From Xenoacremonium recifei (taxonomy: Eukaryota; Ascomycota; Sordariomycetes; Hypocreales; Nectriaceae), in the NCBI GenBank assembly GCA_012184525.1, contig WOFQ01000001.1:1054001-1118000 (forward strand): a stretch of DNA of 64,000 nt. The letters run 5' to 3'. A model generated the notes under the pieces. The model saw nothing but the letters and a program-made list of their open reading frames with translations, was not told the DNA's origin and ran no database searches. The position numbers and the translations under genes were made by a program. Numbering within the stretch: position 1 is the first letter of the stretch; every line of letters begins with the position of its first letter. This document shows, piece by piece, positions 1-10,986 of the stretch.

Positions 1-188
1 TTCACGACCTTCGACGACGTGACGTCGAGGGCCCTTTCACGCAGAGACGTTAGTTCTCTTGGCCTCCATGTGAATTTCCTTCTCCGCAGCGCTTTCTTCC
101 TCCTCCCGATGCACCGTGCAACCCACGAGGTGCCTCTGCTTGTCGGCCAGATCCTCCACGGCCCTGCGCTTATGCCGCAACGAACAGA

Positions 189-3100
189 ATGTTGCTGGTC
201 GCTCCGCTGCTGCTAATACTAGCTTTGCTGCCATGGAGAACTCACGCAATGCGCCGAGACCGCCTGGCGCGGCTTCGGCAAGAGACGGTTGACATGTTCT
301 ACCATGGATACAGCAATTACATGAAGCATGCATTTCCTGAAGACGAGGTGCGTCTCTACGACATTCTCTCACATATGATTGATCCTTTGACTTACAAATC
401 AATGATTGCACAGCTTCGACCGTTGACCTGCGCGCCGTTGACCCGAGATCAAGCCAACCCCGCCAACATTGGACTGAACGACCCTCTCGGAAACTACTCC
501 CTCACCCTCATCGACAGTCTATCAACACTGGCAATCCTTGCCGGCGGGCCCGAAGACGGATCTTATACTGGGCCACAAGCCTTGAGCGACTTCCAGGATG
601 GTATAGCCCAATTCGTTGAACAGTACGGAGACGGACGGCAGGGACCTTCGGGACAAGGTTTACGGGCGTCTGGCTTCGATCTCGACAGTAAAGTTCAAGT
701 TTTTGAAACGGTTATCCGCGGGGTTGGTGGTCTTCTCAGCGCACACCTTTTCGCGGTTGGAGACTTGCCCATCACAGGCTATAAACCAAAACTCGTTGAC
801 GAGGAGCCAAGTGACAATCCTCTCGAGTTGACGCCCATTCCCTGGCCGAACGGGTTCAAGTACGATGGGCAACTTTTGCGACTGGCACTGGACCTTGGTA
901 AACGGCTGCTTCCAGCATTTTACACCGATACCGGCATTCCATATCCCCGAGTGAATTTGCGGTATGGTATACCATTCTACACGAACTCTCCCTTGAACCG
1001 GAATAGGGACGGGGCTTCAAATGCCAGCGACAAGAAGGAGATTACAGAGACATGTAGCGCAGGAGCTGGAAGTCTGACCCTCGAGTTTACCGTTCTCAGT
1101 CGGCTGACGGGCGATTCACGATTCGAACGAGTAGCGAAGAGAGCCTTCTGGGAAGTCTGGAGTCGGCGAAGTGAGATTGGTCTCATTGGAAACGGTCTTG
1201 ACGCTGAACGAGGTTCTTGGATCGGGCCCCATGCTGGCATCGGTGCTGGTATGGACAGTTTCTTTGAATATGCCCTGAAGAGTCACATTCTTCTCTCGGG
1301 TCATGGTATGCCCAACGATTCGATGACACAGAGGTTCAACGACGTCAACGCGCTGGATCCCACTTCTCTGCATCCACCACTCCCCGTTGAGCTTCACTCT
1401 GCAGAGGCGTTTCTCGAAGCATGGCATGAAGCCCACGCGTCTGTGAAACGGTATCTCTACAACGACAGACATTTCTATCCATATTACTCCAACATTCACC
1501 GGGCAACGGGCCAACCATATACTATGTGGATCGACAGCTTAGGCGCTTTCTATCCAGGACTTCTCGCTTTGGCAGGAGAATTAGATGAGGCCATCGAGGC
1601 AAATCTCGTCTATACCGCGCTTTGGACGCGTTATGGAGCACTCCCTGAGCGCTGGTCCGTAACCTTGAATAACGTTGAAGGAGGTCTCGGATGGTGGCCA
1701 GGGCGACCCGAGTTCATTGAGTCGACATATCACATATACTGCGCGACCAAAGACCCCTGGTATTTGTATGTCGGCGAGATGGTCCTCAAAGACATCCAGC
1801 GTCGATGCTATACCCCTTGCGGATGGGCTGGCTTGCAAGATGTCCGAACAGGCGACAAATCTGACCGCATGGAGAGCTTTTTCCTTGGAGAGACTGCTAA
1901 ATATCTATATCTCTTGTTTGACCCGGATCACCCGCTGAACAAATTGGATGCTGCTTTCGTCTTTACGACGGAAGGTCATCCCCTACTCATTCCAAAACGG
2001 GCACGATCAAAGCTCAAATCAAAGGGTCCAGTGGCTAAATCACCAAAGAAGGACTTGGTCGTGTACAACTATTACAACGAGAACTTCACCAACTCCTGCC
2101 CCGTTGTGCGTGCCACGGATCCCTTTGCCGCCTCTGTGACCGCGGCTCGACCAAGTTTCTTTCACGCGGCACGGTTCACGGGTTTGCTCACAACACCAAA
2201 CGTTCACGGTCCCCTGGAGCCCCTCGAAGTGGATGGTCTGGTGAAGTACAGGACGACTACAAACCATAGCTTCTTTCCTTGGACGTTGCCAGCGTCAATG
2301 TTTCCTGAGAATGGAACCAGCGCCGCACCGACTGAAAGGATTGTCTCGTGGATCAAGTTCCCTGTTAGTGACGCAGCAAACTCACTTCTCGCCCGCTTTG
2401 GCACATCCTTGATGTGGTACACGCCTGGAGGCCCGACAATTAAGAATTTGGAGGGTATGGAGCTCCAGTTTGAACGCCAGCAACAGGATGAGTTTGGAGA
2501 GCAGACATGGCGCATCACTCACGTTGCCGGCACCGCTCTCGGCCGGGATGAGACTGTTTTCTTCTACGCCGAGCATGTCCGGCACATGAAAGATGAATCC
2601 TTTGCATGTCTTCGCAGTCAGGAATCAGTCGAAATTGATCTTGTCACGGGGGGCGGCGACCGGAAGAACACAAGCGTACCTATTGCCGCAGATCCCCCTA
2701 TTGAGTCGGATACCGCCTTCGGGGAGCCCATGCCCTCGGAGTCCCTCCTCCAGTCCCTCCTCCGGGCCGTTAGCTCTGTCTTCGAACCCACCTTTACCGA
2801 CCTCCCCGACTCCGAGCCCGGGACTGGCAGCGGCCCCACCACCCGCAACTGGCAGGCCTTCACGGCCACCGGTCCCGGAGCCTTCCCCCTTCCCGCCGTC
2901 GTCGACACGCCCTTGCTGGGCTACCCAACCTACAACACGCGGCGACCCCTCGCCAACTTCCCCTGGAAGAGCATCTACATGGCCGGCCAGGCCTGCGACG
3001 AGCCGTTGCCGGACCACGCGCCGCGCGAGCACCAGATCATCGTGATGCGCCGTGGCGGCTGCTCCTTCAGCGAGAAGCTGCAGCGCATCCCTAGCTTCGC

Positions 3101-3371
3101 CAACACCCCAACGTCGCTGCAGCTCGTCATCGTCGTTGATGAAGGCGGCACCATGCCCGACGAGGAGGATGACGAGGTCATCCGCCCCCTGCTTGAAGAC
3201 GTCCAGCGCACCCCCAAGGGCGTCAAGCGCCACAACGGCATTCCGCTTGTCCTCCTTCGTGCGGACAAGGGTTCGTATGAGCTTTTCAGGCAGGCTAAGG
3301 CGGTGGGCATGAGGAGGAAATACATTGTCATCAGTCAGGGGTTGCTGATTGAGAATGCGGTCGTTCTGTAA
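189..3371 (+). CDS. mnl1: EDEM/Htm1-like GH47 alpha-mannosidase with C-terminal PA domain
   Basis: Glycoside hydrolase family 47 protein of the EDEM/Htm1(Mnl1) branch, which in the ER trims mannose from misfolded glycoproteins and marks them for ERAD. Residues 1-20 are a signal peptide (MLLVAPLLLILALLPW). The GH47 domain follows, with NPANIGLNDPLGNYSLTLID, ETCSAGAGSLTLEF, MWIDSLGAFYPG and the closing MESFFLGETAKYLYLLF...FTTEGHPL, whose Thr is the usual calcium ligand. The C-terminal third carries a protease-associated (PA) domain around the MRRGGCSFSEK motif. The frame is open throughout, but 348-413 looks like a 66-nt in-frame intron (GTGCGT...GCACAG): removing it restores the family motif PEDE-LRPLTC. 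The protein is then 1038 aa rather than 1060. The start ATG at 189 is chosen because it begins the signal peptide. The family assignment is firm; the exact ortholog name is inferred. Confidence 0.9.
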   Translation: MLLVAPLLLILALLPWRTHAMRRDRLARLRQETVDMFYHGYSNYMKHAFPEDEVRLYDILSHMIDPLTYKSMIAQLRPLTCAPLTRDQANPANIGLNDPLGNYSLTLIDSLSTLAILAGGPEDGSYTGPQALSDFQDGIAQFVEQYGDGRQGPSGQGLRASGFDLDSKVQVFETVIRGVGGLLSAHLFAVGDLPITGYKPKLVDEEPSDNPLELTPIPWPNGFKYDGQLLRLALDLGKRLLPAFYTDTGIPYPRVNLRYGIPFYTNSPLNRNRDGASNASDKKEITETCSAGAGSLTLEFTVLSRLTGDSRFERVAKRAFWEVWSRRSEIGLIGNGLDAERGSWIGPHAGIGAGMDSFFEYALKSHILLSGHGMPNDSMTQRFNDVNALDPTSLHPPLPVELHSAEAFLEAWHEAHASVKRYLYNDRHFYPYYSNIHRATGQPYTMWIDSLGAFYPGLLALAGELDEAIEANLVYTALWTRYGALPERWSVTLNNVEGGLGWWPGRPEFIESTYHIYCATKDPWYLYVGEMVLKDIQRRCYTPCGWAGLQDVRTGDKSDRMESFFLGETAKYLYLLFDPDHPLNKLDAAFVFTTEGHPLLIPKRARSKLKSKGPVAKSPKKDLVVYNYYNENFTNSCPVVRATDPFAASVTAARPSFFHAARFTGLLTTPNVHGPLEPLEVDGLVKYRTTTNHSFFPWTLPASMFPENGTSAAPTERIVSWIKFPVSDAANSLLARFGTSLMWYTPGGPTIKNLEGMELQFERQQQDEFGEQTWRITHVAGTALGRDETVFFYAEHVRHMKDESFACLRSQESVEIDLVTGGGDRKNTSVPIAADPPIESDTAFGEPMPSESLLQSLLRAVSSVFEPTFTDLPDSEPGTGSGPTTRNWQAFTATGPGAFPLPAVVDTPLLGYPTYNTRRPLANFPWKSIYMAGQACDEPLPDHAPREHQIIVMRRGGCSFSEKLQRIPSFANTPTSLQLVIVVDEGGTMPDEEDDEVIRPLLEDVQRTPKGVKRHNGIPLVLLRADKGSYELFRQAKAVGMRRKYIVISQGLLIENAVVL
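348..413 (+). other. in-frame 66-nt intron in the EDEM gene
   Basis: Donor GTGCGT, branch-like TTGACTTAC and acceptor GCACAG bracket 66 nt with no stop. Translation through it inserts 22 residues between PEDE and LRPLTC, which are contiguous in EDEM proteins. Confidence 0.85.
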
Positions 3372-4097
3372 ACATGACACAGCGAGTTTCAATGCTGTTG
3401 GTTGAATATTTGCTTGATGGTTTTCCGTGGATAAGCGATTTGCGTTATGTCACGTATTGATATGAAGATTCACTACATTCAAACTCATTGAGTCTGCACA
3501 GTCGGAATCTATAGCTCGTCTATAAAGCTCATAAGCTGTCGATATATATGCCACAAACACTTCTGTCCCAAAAATGCGCCGCCTATTAAACTGTATCGGT
3601 AAGAAGTCAAAGAGGCCGTACAAAGCGATTCATGGGTTAGCTCCAGGTAACCGAAGCAGGCCTTAGGACAGTGATTCTGAGCAAAACAAATTGCAATTAT
3701 TCGTCGTATCTTTATGGTTATAGCAACAATCCCTCCCACCTGCCGTCTATAGTAATGCAATACCCTCCGTTAAAAAGACTTTTGTTGTTGTATTAGAGTG
3801 ATTTATCCAAAAACGCCAGCCGTGCAACAAGTCTCAAAAATAGGGAATCCACTTGGGCACTAGAGAAAAAGAAGTTGGCATAGGAGAGAAGGAAAAATCG
3901 GCAACCGTGCCCAGAGTGGAATCATCAAGCCAGAAAATCATTTACGGAGCCTCTGAAAATCGTAAGTCGAAAGTCTAGAAAATTTCGCGTAATTTGAGTG
4001 AAGTCGTCCGTGAGTGCAGCTGGCCGGGGATCGGAGGCCGAAAAAAAAAATTGTTGAATGGCGGGGTAAGAAGATTGCGGAGGGGCGTTGGGATCGT
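3372..4097. other. convergent 3' intergenic region, no gene seen
   Basis: AT-richer spacer between the stops of the EDEM gene and the APRT gene, presumably holding both 3' UTRs. I see no coding exon, tRNA or repeat. Confidence 0.6.
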
Positions 4098-4845
4098 CTA
4101 AGCGTCTTCCAAGAGAATAGACGTCGGTGCGTCAAGTTTCTTTGCTCCGTCAAGGCCAGGGATTTCGAGAATGAACAGGAAGCCAATGACTTCGCCTTTC
4201 AACTTGCGGACAAGTTCAGCAGCAGCCAGGGCAGAGCCACCTGAAATCGAGACGTCAGTTGAGGGGCGTGGGACATAATGATGCGACAAGGCGCGTTATA
4301 TACTCACCCGTAGCAATGATATCGTCGACAATCAGAACCTTCTGGCCCTCCTTGACGGCGTCTTCCTGCATCTGGAACAAGTCGGTGCCATACTCCTTCA
4401 CATATTCGGCGGTGACGCAGGGTCCAGGCAGCTTTCCCTTCTTCCGGACGGCCGCGAACGACACGCCAAGGCGCAAGGCCAGACTGGGACCGAAGAGGAA
4501 GCCTCGGGCGTCGAGACCGACGATGACATCGGGCTTGTTCGGGAAGGTCTCGGCGACCTGCATCTCGAGCGCAGGTCCAAGCGTAGCATGGGCGGTAGGG
4601 TTGGCGAAGAGAGGCATGATGTCGACGAAGTTGATGCCGGGAATCGGGAAGTCGGGAAAGCTGCGCAACACCTTCTGCAGCTCTATCTTTGCACTGGCGA
4701 GTTCGGCGGCGGTGGAGGAGGAGGCGGTGGGCTGTCGTCCCGAGGCATCTTGGCTGGCGGTTGAGGGGATAGTGGACGACGTCGTGGTGGTGTTGTTACT
4801 GGCGGTGATCTCGGGGGAGGCGACAGCAGGTTGCTGAGAGCTCAT
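4098..4845 (-). CDS. apt1: adenine phosphoribosyltransferase
   Basis: APRT salvages adenine to AMP using PRPP. Two exons on the minus strand: 4845-4308 and 4240-4098, joined across a 67-nt intron (GTGAGT...TTTCAG) to give 226 aa. The type I PRTase PRPP loop is VLIVDDIIATGGSA, split by the intron after the ATG Thr codon. Other family segments seen are FPDFPIPGINFVDIMPL near the start of the domain and VGLDARGFLFGP. The first ~45 residues (from MSSQQPAV) are a Ser/Thr/Ala-rich extension absent from most APRTs. The frame stays open upstream to an ATG at 5142, but that stretch is a pyrimidine-rich run encoding low-complexity Pro/Ser/Leu and looks like 5' UTR, so the inner ATG at 4845 is preferred. 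Confidence 0.93.
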
Positions 4846-7800
4846 TGTGGAGGGAAAGGAAGAAGAGGAAGGGAAAGGGGAACGGAAGAAGAGGCGGACG
4901 GGGGGAGAGAGGCAAGGAAAAAGAAACAAGGGAAGCGAGGCGGGAGCGGAAGGGAAAGGAAGAAGGGAGAGCGGAGGCCAGGTACAAGGCGGAGAGGAGG
5001 AGAGGTGTTTGGTGTCGCGAGCCGGGCCAGCGAGGGGCAGCAGAATCGCAAGTAGCCTGTAGGTACCTTTTTTTTTTCTCGCTCGCTCAGCGTTCAGCTT
5101 CGCTGGGCCTTCTCTGGACGCGGACAGGGACAGGGAAGACACGGAGGAACGAATAAGAAAGACTGGAGCCCTGTGGAAGCCTGCGGATGCACGCCCGAGA
5201 CGTTGCTGGACTAGCAGCTCCTAGCAGAGACAGACGAGACGGCACCGGCAGGTTAATAAGACGTGACAGCCGTCAGTATAGCCGCTGCTGGGAGACTGGA
5301 CTGGACTGGACAGGGGGGCAGGCAATGGGGGGGCAGAACAGGGCTGGCGGAATTGCTCAATTCGGGCTCGGTGGATGGGCCTGGAGATGAAAAGTGCAAG
5401 TTCTAAAGCCTCCTCCAAGCCTCTCCCCGGTCTGTTTAGGCGTAGAAAGGGTGTGAGAGGGGGAAGGTGCGAGGTGTGAGCGACGAGGTGGGCAAGTGCA
5501 ATGCAAGTGCAAGTGGGTGTGGTGGGGGAGAGAAGTGGCAGGAGCGATTGCGATTGAGGAGGGGGAGGGGGCCAGCCTGCCAGCCCTGGAGCACGCCGTG
5601 AAAATCGACGTGGGCAAATTTTCTTGCTCCCGTCACCTCCTCTCCTCCCGTCCCGTCTCGCTGACTCTCTCGCCCGACTGGCCGCCGCCCGGGAGCACGG
5701 ATGGAGCCCTGGCACCGACAAGCAGGCCGCTGGAGCCACCGAAGACACCACAGGCGGAGACGGTCTCACTCAGTGGTCAATGCCCAGCACCCGGCCAGCA
5801 GTAGCCCGGCCGCTTCATCAGCTCCCATCAGCGCCAGCGGATAAGCACTGGAGCGCCATCCGAACGTCGGTGTGGGCGTATCCGAGCGAGAGGAGCTCTG
5901 TGATAAGGTCTGTCTGTGTTGTTGCGATGTGTGCTGCATCAATGACTCTTCCGGTTTGCTCAGCAGAATCTCTCTACGCGCCCACACAAGTTCCAGGCCG
6001 CGTGTCAACTGACGATTTGTCCCTTGTTTGATACGAGGGAACACCAGGGGAAAAGGTCAACAATTGTCGAAGATCCCATTGCCTCCGGCAGATACTCCGC
6101 ATACGTTTCTCTGGTGGAGAGCCACAGGCCGGCGATGCAGCTCGACGGAAGAGAGGTGCTACCATGATTCATTGGAACCAATCAATCCAGCACTCGGGCT
6201 TCCACGCCGAAGCAGAGACTGGTTCAGGTCCAGAGGCTCCAGCTCATCCACTACCAGGAAGGTTTCATTGAAGACTAATCCATCCCCGCCTAGATGCCAG
6301 GGCATGTCTTGCCGCGCCCGAGATACGATATATCCATGGCCCTGCGGCTGTTGTTTCACTCCATCGGGACCCAGCAATCCAGACAAGATCACTGTCTCCA
6401 ATATTTTCTCCCATTGGATCCCTCGACGTCTCCAGTTTCCAGGCACCATCGACCGAGCTTCCAGGGGTCAAGGCTCAAGCCCGACATGCAAGCCAGGATG
6501 CGAAAGCAACTACTACCACAGTCTATTGACGTCGCAGTCCGAGGCCAAAGCATGGAATCCCGGTTCAGTAGCGAAGAAAGCCATGACTTTTACAAAAAAA
6601 AACAAGAATTTCCTACTCCGCGTACCATTTTCTCAATGTCCACTTGTATTTCGTTTAGTCGGAACCAAGTAGCCACGCGGGGCCAGAGAGGCTCTGCATT
6701 GAAGTCTTCATATTGATACCCAAAGGTACGTAACCTGACATGAGAAGAGCCGAAGTGTGAGAGCTTGCTTTGCAGAAGCATCCGCTTAAGCTCCACAGGC
6801 CGGGTGTCAAGATTTGCTTAGCACGTCAAGTCCAGCCTCTTCATGGACTTCTATCAGACATGCGGAGAGGAGGCCCGAATGGCGCCTATCAGCAGCCGCA
6901 TCTCCAACCAGACCAAGTCAATTGCCACGAAACGATTTGGACCGGGTCGGGGCGTCAAGTGAGACCCTTTTTTGTTTCTCTGCTATGCCTGGGCCTTCTG
7001 AAAAGGGGGTGTTTTCCCGGACGGTTTCCTGCTTGACTCAGTATTCCCGGACCAGTGCTCCGTTTCCTTTATACCCTTGTGGCCGCTGGCGGGACGGAGG
7101 TTGCAACAACGGTCAGCATATCCCACCATTACAAGAACTGGGTCACAATCTCGAGTATCCCGATACTAAATCAGGATCCGGTCGTTCCTGAGCTTACAGA
7201 AGTTTATTCCGTCTCAGCCACCGGGTCGGGTCTGGGATGCCGACCGGTCCCTTACACTTAATATCCTGGTTGGCTCAGAAAAGGAGCAATGAGCATGAGC
7301 CGTGGAGCTATAGTTAACATTTTATTTAGCTTCCGGGTCCATCAAAATCCTGACGACCCCGTCCCTCTTCATAAGCAAAGTCTGCTCGGTACTCGTTCAG
7401 AGATGTGAGAATGGACGTCAATGGCGTGTGGAAGAGGCTGTGAAACAAGTCGACAGACGGTTGGCGATATGCATGAGCATCTATGACTCAGACCCGGCTA
7501 GACTTTTCTGCTTGGAACGGATCACTCTGGACCGCGTTTCTTCCGTACTCCGCAACCCGTCCCGAGATGGAATAAGACACGCAGCAGGCTTGAGCTCAGG
7601 GGCCTATCCTGGGTGGATTTTTGGGTCTCGCTGCGCCAGTTGCCCAATGCAGAAACCTGGTGAAAAAGAGCTCTACCAAGGGAGATTGGATTATAATACT
7701 AATCATTCAAAAATAGCCGGGAATGTATGGCTCTCTCATCGCGATGATACTATTATTAGGGCTCCTCTCCGGTTCCGCAGCTGATCGGTGGCGCCTGGTG

Positions 7801-10800
7801 TTCTATCATCGTCCTTTCTTTCGCGTGTTGGGTCCTACTCAACGGACCATCGAAGCGACCTCAAAACATAGTCCACACAGATCATGCTCGGCAAAGATCA
7901 TGAAGCCATGGTCGGCATGATACGACTCGCAACATGCATATGGGACAATGCAATTGCATCTTTTGGGCACCACAACGTGCCAGTTTACTCTTGTCCCATC
8001 TGACACGTCTCTTTCGTCAGGACGTGTGTTAATGGGTCCCCGGGTTCTCATCGTCTCAGTCCACCTCTGGTCGCATACTTGTTGTCGAAAGAGGCGCCAG
8101 TTCGTCCTTCAGCAATGACGCATCTTCATGATCCGATAAGCATTTACCCAACGACACAGACAATCCCCCACTACCGTCACCACCACCACCACCAACCAAC
8201 CATCTATCTCTGTTCTGCAGCCAGTCCACGGAAGGCATCCCATGCATCGACCCTCCACAGTCATCGATGCACGCTTGCATGCAGTAGCTCGCACCAGCTC
8301 CAGCCGGCGAGCCACCCCTCAAGGGACATGGTTCCATGCATTCCTCCTGCCTGTTAATGCAGGCTCTCACATTCAGCACATCGGATTTGTTCTCGTCTCT
8401 TTTCTCGGGAAAAGGTACTTCGCGAGTACTTATCAGCGACAGTCTGGTTAGACAGCCTGCATGAGATCGCAACATCGAAAACGTGGGGCAATAGGCATGT
8501 CTTGCCCAGGGAGCACAACACATAAGCACCACGCACAACATCGTGCGGCGCCGTCGATGCATGTCAAGAGGTCAATAGCGGGCGGCGGGCTCTCTGCAAT
8601 GTGCTTAGGCACCGCAGGTTTCACGCCGTCGGTTGTCTCACTCACGGTGCCGGAGGTCCATGTCTTAGACCAACGGTCCACAGCTGCGGTCCGCGCGCCA
8701 TCCAACCACGCAGCAGGCAATACGCAGAAAGAGAGACCTGAAATGGACTCGTCATGTTTCCAAATCAATCGACAGCCAGTCTCTTTGCCACAACCGCGAT
8801 GGATGCTCCACGACTCCACTAAAAGAGTAAAACAAGCTCTTGATATCGAGACCTGATATAGGATTGAAGACAGGATATCGTCGGCATTCGCCCGTGAATT
8901 CAGCGGACTGCTCCGCGATAGGTGCCTTGCAGGGCATATCGAGGGAAGACGGACCATTTCGCGCTCTTTGCACCTGGCAGCAGACGTTACTCTAGGCACA
9001 CGCCCAAGGCCGAGCTGCCAGCCAGCAACACAGACGTCCGCACACAGCAGCGCAGAGCAACAGACAACTAAGCCAGGAATAATCACATCCAACAGGCTGG
9101 CGAGAGGGATGCATCCAGTTATCAACGCTGCTGACAATTATCATGCTCTCATACCGACAATCATAGTGAAACGCCCCCTCCCCCTTCAAGCAGACGCCTG
9201 CGCTGCAACCTTCTTTTTCCGGAGCGGTCCCGGCCTCCGGGTACCGTGGTGCTTCCTCATATGAGGTTTGCATAACATATTGTACACGAACAGACCTTAC
9301 GAACAACGACATCGAGGTATCGCTGCCATTACAGGTTCAGTTATGGACTGGATGTGCCGAGAGCCCCAGCAGCCTGTCGCTGTCACCCACCACAACCCAC
9401 CTTCTGCTGCATGCACCACCAACCACACCCTGACTTACATGCGAGGATTTCGCATGTATGCTGCCCCCCTTCAGCTTCACCGGCTGCCAGTGCCTCTCAT
9501 CGGCATGCATATTGACTGTGCCCTCCCCCTCATCAACAGGTTTTGGCCGGCTGGCCACACAGGAACGAGAGAAAGGCCCCCAGTTTCACCGCTGTTTGTG
9601 CCCCCCCGCTGTGATGTCTGCTCGCCGAGGCTTGCACTAGCCTGCTGCTCGCGTCGCGTCGTGACAAGTGGCGTCTGACCCCTCCGCTCGGCCATCCTGT
9701 CTGCACCTGGGAGCCAGGCATGTGCTTCATAAGGAGGACTGATTTACCTTGCCGCCCAGGAGACCGAAGCATAGCGGCCTGCAGCCACGACTCATGGAGC
9801 GGAGGCGCGATGGATGATGCCATAGCAGCCTTTTACCGCCGTCCAGTCCGGACGCAGGATTTGCTGGAGCTTTTACGGAGCATCACGATGGATTGCGACG
9901 CCGTGCTCCGTAACGTCGAGGTGCCGACAGAAGACCATCATCCATGGAGGGGCTGACGACAAGAGGAAGCCTGGTCAGTCGAGGCCTCAGCTTGCAACGC
10001 ATTGCGCAACAAGAGGGGACGACGAAGAACCACCCCACGCCATCGCATCTCCTCAGCTGCCACCGCTGCAACCCTACCTCTGCGCTGGTGCATTGCCTGC
10101 CCTCGCCGAAGTTGTACCTGCCCCCCCCTCCTCGTGGTGGGAGGTATGTGATCTGATGTGATATGATGGGAACCCCCTCGCCTCCCCCTCCTCCTCCCAC
10201 GTCGCCGCCGCCGGCCTTGCAGCCCTGCCGCATTGTCCGTTGTTACAGTGCATGCTGCAAGCCCGTCTGTCCTGACCATCCCCCGCCGGCCGCCGTTCCC
10301 TGCCTCTTCTGAGCTTGGGCGCAGCGTCTGAAGATGGCCACAAGGTGGTGCGAGACGAGATAGGGAGGAAGCGGAAGAACTCTATCTCAACGGCTCGCAC
10401 GGCTGCCCCTCCATCCCCACTCGCAGCACGCTGACCGAGTTCCTAGCTTCAGATACGGAGCCGACGTTAGAGATCGGCCAGCATGCAAGTCATTCCGATA
10501 AGAGCAAATGTCTATGAATTAACTGATAACAAACGACGACGAACAAGGTATCTAATGCCAAAGCCTCTAACAGCTTGCTGCGTGACAAAAGCAGCACTAA
10601 GAAAAAGGGAAAATCAAGACGATCTAAAGGGGGTATCAGTCTGCGGCGTCTTCAAACAACAACCGTCTCGGTCTAAAGGTATCCATGCATGCGAGTCATC
10701 TCGAGAAATGCCAAAAGTCAAACAGTGCTCTGAAACAAGAAGCAGCACATTACGAAAAAGAAAAGCTTAACGGGAATGAGAACCAGACATCAATGGCCCT

Positions 10801-10986
10801 ACTTTGTAAGGGCGGGCATATCCTGGTCGGCACCGCATCCTTCTTCCGCCTGGGAGCCGCAACTCGATCGGCCTCGCGCGGCCCGTTCCGGCACTCGACT
10901 AAGAGCTCCGTTGGGCCTCATCGCGCGCGCAGTCTCTCGCACACTCACTCCGGGCTCCCTTCGTCCCGGCTGCGGATCAGCTCCAC
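4846..10986. other. long gene-poor interval
   Basis: The first ~300 bases are the purine-rich (plus-strand) 5' leader of the minus-strand APRT gene. The rest contains only short overlapping ORFs without recognisable domains or consistent splice structure. There is a short (CAC)n run near 8180-8200. One weak Cys-rich ORF is listed separately. A long promoter, UTR, lncRNA or decayed sequence are all possible; I cannot tell which. Confidence 0.5.
8056..8562 (-). CDS. uncertain Cys-rich ORF with signal-like N-terminus
   Basis: A 168-aa ATG-initiated ORF. The N-terminus has a basic patch (HRRRR) followed by a hydrophobic stretch (LCVVLMCCAPW), resembling a signal peptide. The middle has a regular Cys spacing (CINRQEECMEPC, then YCMQACIDDC: C-x6-C-x3-C...C-x3-C-x3-C). 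This resembles small secreted Cys-rich proteins of fungi, but I recognise no family. The region is gene-poor, the rest of the ORF is low in secondary-structure-like pattern, and the DNA has repeated TGCATG words that could produce Cys by chance. It may be spurious. Confidence 0.2.
   Translation of the reverse strand: MHRRRRTMLCVVLMCCAPWARHAYCPTFSMLRSHAGCLTRLSLISTREVPFPEKRDENKSDVLNVRACINRQEECMEPCPLRGGSPAGAGASYCMQACIDDCGGSMHGMPSVDWLQNRDRWLVGGGGGDGSGGLSVSLGKCLSDHEDASLLKDELAPLSTTSMRPEVD

Noticed and set aside
4846..5142. N-terminal extension of APRT to the ATG at 5142
   Set aside because: The segment is a pyrimidine-rich leader coding only Pro/Ser/Leu/Phe runs; the ATG at 4845 is more plausible.
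6028..6672. 214-aa plus-strand ORF and opposing minus-strand ORFs
   Set aside because: Both strands give similar-length unrelated peptides with no domain; neither has splice support.
8448..9137. 229-aa minus-strand ORF
   Set aside because: No domain, irregular composition, and it overlaps other random ORFs in a gene-poor tract. Treated as spurious.
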